This document shows positions 60,662 through 64,000 of a DNA stretch of 64,000 nt, piece by piece. Each line of letters starts with the position of its first letter. Within the stretch, counting starts at the first letter, position 1. This DNA is from Desulfobacterales bacterium (GTDB taxonomy: Bacteria; Desulfobacterota; Desulfobacteria; Desulfobacterales; Desulfosarcinaceae): positions 248,001-312,000 of the forward strand of contig JACRDD010000019.1 in assembly GCA_016218685.1 (NCBI GenBank), read 5' to 3'. The notes beneath the pieces were generated by a model that saw only the letters and a program-made list of their open reading frames with translations, was not told where the DNA came from and searched no databases. Made by a program: the position numbers and the translations under genes.

Positions 60662-61891
60662 ATGGCGCAGGCCAAGGATAACATCATCGTCGGGCTCGAC
60701 ATCGGCACGACTAAAATTTGCTGCGTTGTCGGCGAAGTACGCGGCACGGAAGTCAATATCATCGGCATCGGCACCCACCCGTCGGTGGGGTTGCGCAAAG
60801 GCGTGGTGGTCAATATCGAATCCACGGTGGAATCCATCAAGAAAGCGGTGGAGGAAGCCGAGCTGATGGCCGGGTGCGAAATATCATCGGTCTATGCCGG
60901 CATCGCCGGTGGCCACATCACGGGCTTCAACAGCCGCGGCATCGTGGCCATCAAGGGGCCGGAGATCACCCCCAACGACGTGGAGCGGGTTATCGACGCG
61001 GCCCGGGCCGTGGCCATCCCCATGGATCGCGAAGTGATTCATGTGCTGCCCCAAGAATATATCGTGGACGACCAGGCCGGCATCCAGAACCCGGTGGGCA
61101 TGGCCGGCGTGCGCCTGGAAGCCAAGATCCACATCGTCACCGGCGCGGTCACCTCGGCCCACAATATCGTCAAATGCGCCAACCGCGCGGGCCTGGATGT
61201 GTGCGACATCGTCCTGGAAGCCCTGGCCTCGGGCGAGGCGGTGCTTACCGACGAAGAGAAGCAATTGGGCACGGCCCTGCTCGATCTGGGCGGCGGAACG
61301 TCTGATCTGGCGATCTTTGCCGGCCAGAACATCAAGCACACCTTCGTGCTGGCCCTGGGCGGCGACAACCTGACCAACGATATCGCCGTGGGCCTGCGGG
61401 CTCCCCTGGCCGAAGCCGAGAAGATCAAGAAAAAGTACGGCACTTGCCTTTCGGCCAACATCAGTGCCGAAGAGACCATCGAGGTGCCGGGCATGGGCGG
61501 ACGCAAGCCGCGCAAGCTGCCGCGCCAGATTCTGGGCGAAATCCTGGAACCGCGCATGGAAGAGATCTTCAGCCTGATCAAACGCGAGGTCTACCGCGCG
61601 GGTATGGAGCATGTGGTCTCCGCCGGCCTGGTGGTTACCGGCGGCACAGCCATGCTGGACGGAGTCCCCGAAATCGCCGAAGCGGTGCTGGGTTTGCCGA
61701 CGCGCCTGGGCAAGCCCCAGGGGATCACCGGGCTGACCGACGTGGTCAACAACCCCATGTACGCCACCGGCGTCGGGTTGGTGCTCTATGGCGCGCGCAA
61801 GGCGCCGGCCAAGAAGTTCCGCATCCGCGACAAAAATATCTTCAACAGCATCATGCAGCGGATGAAGAAATGGTTCAAGGAAGTAATTTAG
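60662..61891 (+). CDS. ftsA: Cell division protein FtsA
   Basis: A 409-residue actin-like protein. Phosphate loops are VGLDIGTTKICCVVGEV and LLDLGGGTSDLAIFAGQNI, with SAGLVVTGGTAMLDG as the adenosine motif. The C-terminus ends in an amphipathic helix (FNSIMQRMKKWFKEVI) that binds the membrane, as in true FtsA. It tethers FtsZ. AGGAGG stands four bases before the ATG. Confidence 0.97.
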   Translation: MAQAKDNIIVGLDIGTTKICCVVGEVRGTEVNIIGIGTHPSVGLRKGVVVNIESTVESIKKAVEEAELMAGCEISSVYAGIAGGHITGFNSRGIVAIKGPEITPNDVERVIDAARAVAIPMDREVIHVLPQEYIVDDQAGIQNPVGMAGVRLEAKIHIVTGAVTSAHNIVKCANRAGLDVCDIVLEALASGEAVLTDEEKQLGTALLDLGGGTSDLAIFAGQNIKHTFVLALGGDNLTNDIAVGLRAPLAEAEKIKKKYGTCLSANISAEETIEVPGMGGRKPRKLPRQILGEILEPRMEEIFSLIKREVYRAGMEHVVSAGLVVTGGTAMLDGVPEIAEAVLGLPTRLGKPQGITGLTDVVNNPMYATGVGLVLYGARKAPAKKFRIRDKNIFNSIMQRMKKWFKEVI

Positions 61892-61965
61892 AAGTTGAAA
61901 GTAGAAATTGGAAAGTCTAAAGTAAATGAGAGGGAGAACCTTTAACATAAAAGAAGGGGGAGCCT

Positions 61966-63165
61966 ATGTTTAGTTTCATCGAACCGGAGAAGTCGGCCAA
62001 AATCAAGGTGATCGGCGTGGGAGGTGCGGGAGGCAACGCCATCAACAACATGGTGGCCGGCAACCTGTGCGGCGTCAAGTTCATCGCCGCCAACACCGAT
62101 TTGCAGGCCCTGGAAAATTCCCAGGCCGAAATCAAGATTCAGCTCGGCGAAAAGCTCACCGAAGGGTTGGGCGCGGGCGCCAATCCCCAGGTGGGACGCG
62201 ATGCGGCTATCGAAAGCGCCCAGGCGGTCAAGGCCGCTCTGGCCGACAGCCACATGGTCTTCATCACCGCCGGTCTGGGCGGCGGCACCGGCACAGGCGC
62301 GGCGCCGATCATCGCCGGTTTGTGCAAGGAGTTGGGCGTGCTCACCGTGGCCGTGGTAACGCGGCCGTTCTCGTTCGAAGGCAAGAAGCGCGGCCGCATG
62401 GCCGACGAAGGCCTGAACGAGTTGAAGAAAGTGGCCGACACAGTGATCACGATCCCCAACGACCGCCTGCGCGGCCTGGCCTCCAAGAACGCCCGCATGA
62501 TCGACATGTTCCGCAAGGCCGATGAGATCCTGCTGCATTCGGTCAAGGGCATCACCGATTTGATCATGCGTCCGGGCTTGGTCAACCTGGATTTCGCCGA
62601 TGTGAAGACCACCATGTCCAAGGCCGGCATGGCCATCATGGGTATCGGTGTCGCCAGCGGCGAAAACCGGGCCATCGAAGCGGCGGAACGGGCCATCTCC
62701 CATCCGCTGCTGGAAGACATCAACATCCGCGGTGCCAAGGGCGTGTTGATGAACATCACCAGCAGCAGCGACCTGACCATGGAAGAGATGACCGAAGCCT
62801 CGGACCGCATCTACAACGAAGTGGGTGACGAAGCCGAAATCATCTGGGGCGCGGTCATCGACGACGATATGGGTGACGAGATGCGCGTTACGGTCATCGC
62901 CACGGGCATCGGCGTCGAAGAAGAGAAAAGGAAAGCGCCGGTGCTGGCCAACGACCCGACATTCGGCGGCAAGGTACGCGACATCACGCCCGCCGACCTG
63001 GCCGCTCCGAGCGAGAACCTGGATATACCGGCGTTCAAGCGGGTGCCTAAACAGCAGCAAGCCGGCGGCGAGACCTCGGATGGCATTTTCAGAGGGTACA
63101 AGGGCATGGTCATCGACAACAATGACCTGGACGTGCCCACCTTTTTGCGCCGCAAGGCGGACTAG
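61966..63165 (+). CDS. ftsZ: Cell division GTPase FtsZ
   Basis: A 399-residue tubulin homologue. GTP loop GLGGGTGTGAAPIIAG near residue 100 (the tubulin signature), VGVGGAGGNAINNM at the start, and T7-loop NLDFADVKTTM with the catalytic Asp. The conserved C-terminal peptide DLDVPTFLRR, which binds FtsA and ZipA-like partners, is complete. The start has GGGGGAG upstream and lies 74 bases after ftsA. It is the last gene of the cluster here. Confidence 0.97.
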   Translation: MFSFIEPEKSAKIKVIGVGGAGGNAINNMVAGNLCGVKFIAANTDLQALENSQAEIKIQLGEKLTEGLGAGANPQVGRDAAIESAQAVKAALADSHMVFITAGLGGGTGTGAAPIIAGLCKELGVLTVAVVTRPFSFEGKKRGRMADEGLNELKKVADTVITIPNDRLRGLASKNARMIDMFRKADEILLHSVKGITDLIMRPGLVNLDFADVKTTMSKAGMAIMGIGVASGENRAIEAAERAISHPLLEDINIRGAKGVLMNITSSSDLTMEEMTEASDRIYNEVGDEAEIIWGAVIDDDMGDEMRVTVIATGIGVEEEKRKAPVLANDPTFGGKVRDITPADLAAPSENLDIPAFKRVPKQQQAGGETSDGIFRGYKGMVIDNNDLDVPTFLRRKAD

Positions 63166-63305
63166 TAGTCATTCCCTGGGCCGGGGCAGCGGCATGGTAG
63201 CCGGAACGCACGCCTTGCCGCCGCCGCGCACCGCAGGGGTGACGCGCCATCGAGCCGGCCGCGATCTTTACTTCTTGCGGCCTGTGCGCGGTATTGGAGC
63301 TAGAG

Positions 63306-64000
63306 ATGGCGTCGGCAACGGATAAAGAACGGAAAGCCAGACTCGATGCGGAAACCGGAACGATTCGCAAACCGTGGCAAGGACACCTGCGCGTGGCCCT
63401 GGTCTACCCCAACCACTACGCGGTGGGCATGGCCAGCCTGGGATTCCAGACGGTCTACCGCCGGCTTAACGCCCTGCCCCACGTGCTTTGCGAACGTGCC
63501 TTTCTGCCCGAGAGCCAAGACCCTGGCGCGCCCCTGGTCTCCCTGGAGTCGGGACGGCCGCTGGGCGAGTTCGATGCGCTGGCTTTTTCCATCTCCTTTG
63601 AAAACGATTATGCCCATGTACTGACGATTCTCCAAAAAGCGGGACTCCCCCTGCCGGCCACATGTCGTGGCGGCTCCCTCCCACTCCCCCTTATTTTGGC
63701 AGGGGGGGTTTCCTGCTTTTTAAACCCCGAACCCCTGGCGCCTTTCATCGATTGCTTCCTGCTGGGCGAAGCCGAAGGGTTGCTGGCGCCTTTCTTCACC
63801 CGCTTCGACCCGGCCGCGGACCGCCGCCAATTCTTGTTGGACGCGGCCCGGGACCTGCCCGGCGTGTATGTGCCGGCCTTCTACCAGGAGGCCTACCAGG
63901 CCGACGGCACCCTGGCCGCCTTCCGGCCCATGCAAGCCGTGCCCGAGAAGATCCGCCGGGTCTACAGCGCCGACCTGAGCGAGTTCGCGACCCACAGCAC
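63306..64000 (+). CDS. TIGR03960-like B12-binding radical SAM protein, 3' truncated by window edge
   Basis: At least 231 residues, open to the end of the window. The N-terminal part resembles the cobalamin-binding-like domain of the TIGR03960 radical SAM family: VALVYPNHYAVGMASLGFQTVYRRLN, LAFSISFENDYAHVL, and LNPEPLAPFIDCFLLGEAEG. The cysteine triad of the radical SAM core must lie further right, outside the window. It stands 140 bases after ftsZ, without a clear terminator between them. A weak GAGCTAGAG precedes the ATG. The function is unknown; members often neighbour a DUF2344 gene and ribosomal or RNase genes. Confidence 0.8.
   Translation, partial: MASATDKERKARLDAETGTIRKPWQGHLRVALVYPNHYAVGMASLGFQTVYRRLNALPHVLCERAFLPESQDPGAPLVSLESGRPLGEFDALAFSISFENDYAHVLTILQKAGLPLPATCRGGSLPLPLILAGGVSCFLNPEPLAPFIDCFLLGEAEGLLAPFFTRFDPAADRRQFLLDAARDLPGVYVPAFYQEAYQADGTLAAFRPMQAVPEKIRRVYSADLSEFATHS

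Noticed and set aside
1..64000. tRNA, rRNA or prophage genes
   Set aside because: No cloverleaf, rRNA or phage structural genes were recognised. The YvlD-like membrane protein is called holin-like only by family name.

Overview
The window looks like a chromosomal segment of a GC-rich anaerobic deltaproteobacterium, probably a sulfate reducer of the Desulfobacterota (Desulfosarcina/Desulfatitalea-like). This is inferred from the gene set: a Na+-pumping decarboxylase pair, a fused MetF-MetV reductase of the type used in C1/Wood-Ljungdahl metabolism, a large acetyl-CoA hydrolase/transferase, a HesB-like protein with an in-frame UGA, and many lipoproteins and two-component proteins. No rRNA, tRNA or CRISPR array was seen.

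Layout. (1) 1-3.0 kb, + strand: end of an Mla-type ABC ATPase, MlaD, TatC and an ArsB/SLC13-like permease. (2) 3.1-14.1 kb, mostly - strand: OadB and a very small OadG, a divergent TetR regulator, a GlrK/QseG/GlrR-like three-part signalling operon that ends in a 45-codon membrane-protein gene with an in-frame UGA, a B12-type radical SAM protein, an MFS carrier and MetF-MetV. (3) 14.3-21.1 kb: DUF4197 lipoprotein, a poly-serine lipoprotein hydrolase, a beta-propeller/Fn3 secreted protein, MutY and a HEAT-repeat/receiver fusion. (4) 21.1-28.9 kb, - strand: rhodanese/ferritin fusion, YyaL-type thioredoxin protein, SagB-type and simple nitroreductases, an epimerase, the HesB-like selenoprotein, a macro-domain protein, a long inverted repeat and an FmdB protein.

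(5) 29.1-31.3 kb is a clearly AT-rich island carrying a retron: promoter, msr-msd RNA (a1/a2 arms, branching G, two msr hairpins, a perfect 22-bp msd stem), a nucleoside-deoxyribosyltransferase-like effector and a reverse transcriptase. It resembles the Ec86/St85 (type II-A) retrons. A DUF4143 ATPase with a 45-bp palindrome in its promoter follows. (6) 32.9-36.6 kb, + strand: NDK, TrmJ, a receiver protein, a YvlD-like membrane protein, an HNH protein and a Lys/Ala-rich protein. (7) 37-47 kb: acetyl-CoA hydrolase/transferase, a run of four hydrolase/acetyltransferase genes, then - strand purine genes in which PurH is split into two proteins, and an HD phosphohydrolase.

(8) 47.2-63.2 kb is a complete-looking division and cell-wall (dcw) cluster: mraZ-rsmH-ftsL-ftsI-murE-murF-mraY-murD-ftsW-murG-murC-ftsQ-ftsA-ftsZ, with many overlapping starts and stops. 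murB and ddl are not in it. A radical SAM gene runs off the right edge.

The strongest points for follow-up are the retron with its recognisable RNA and two genes in which an in-frame UGA is followed at the right distance by a bacterial SECIS-like hairpin.
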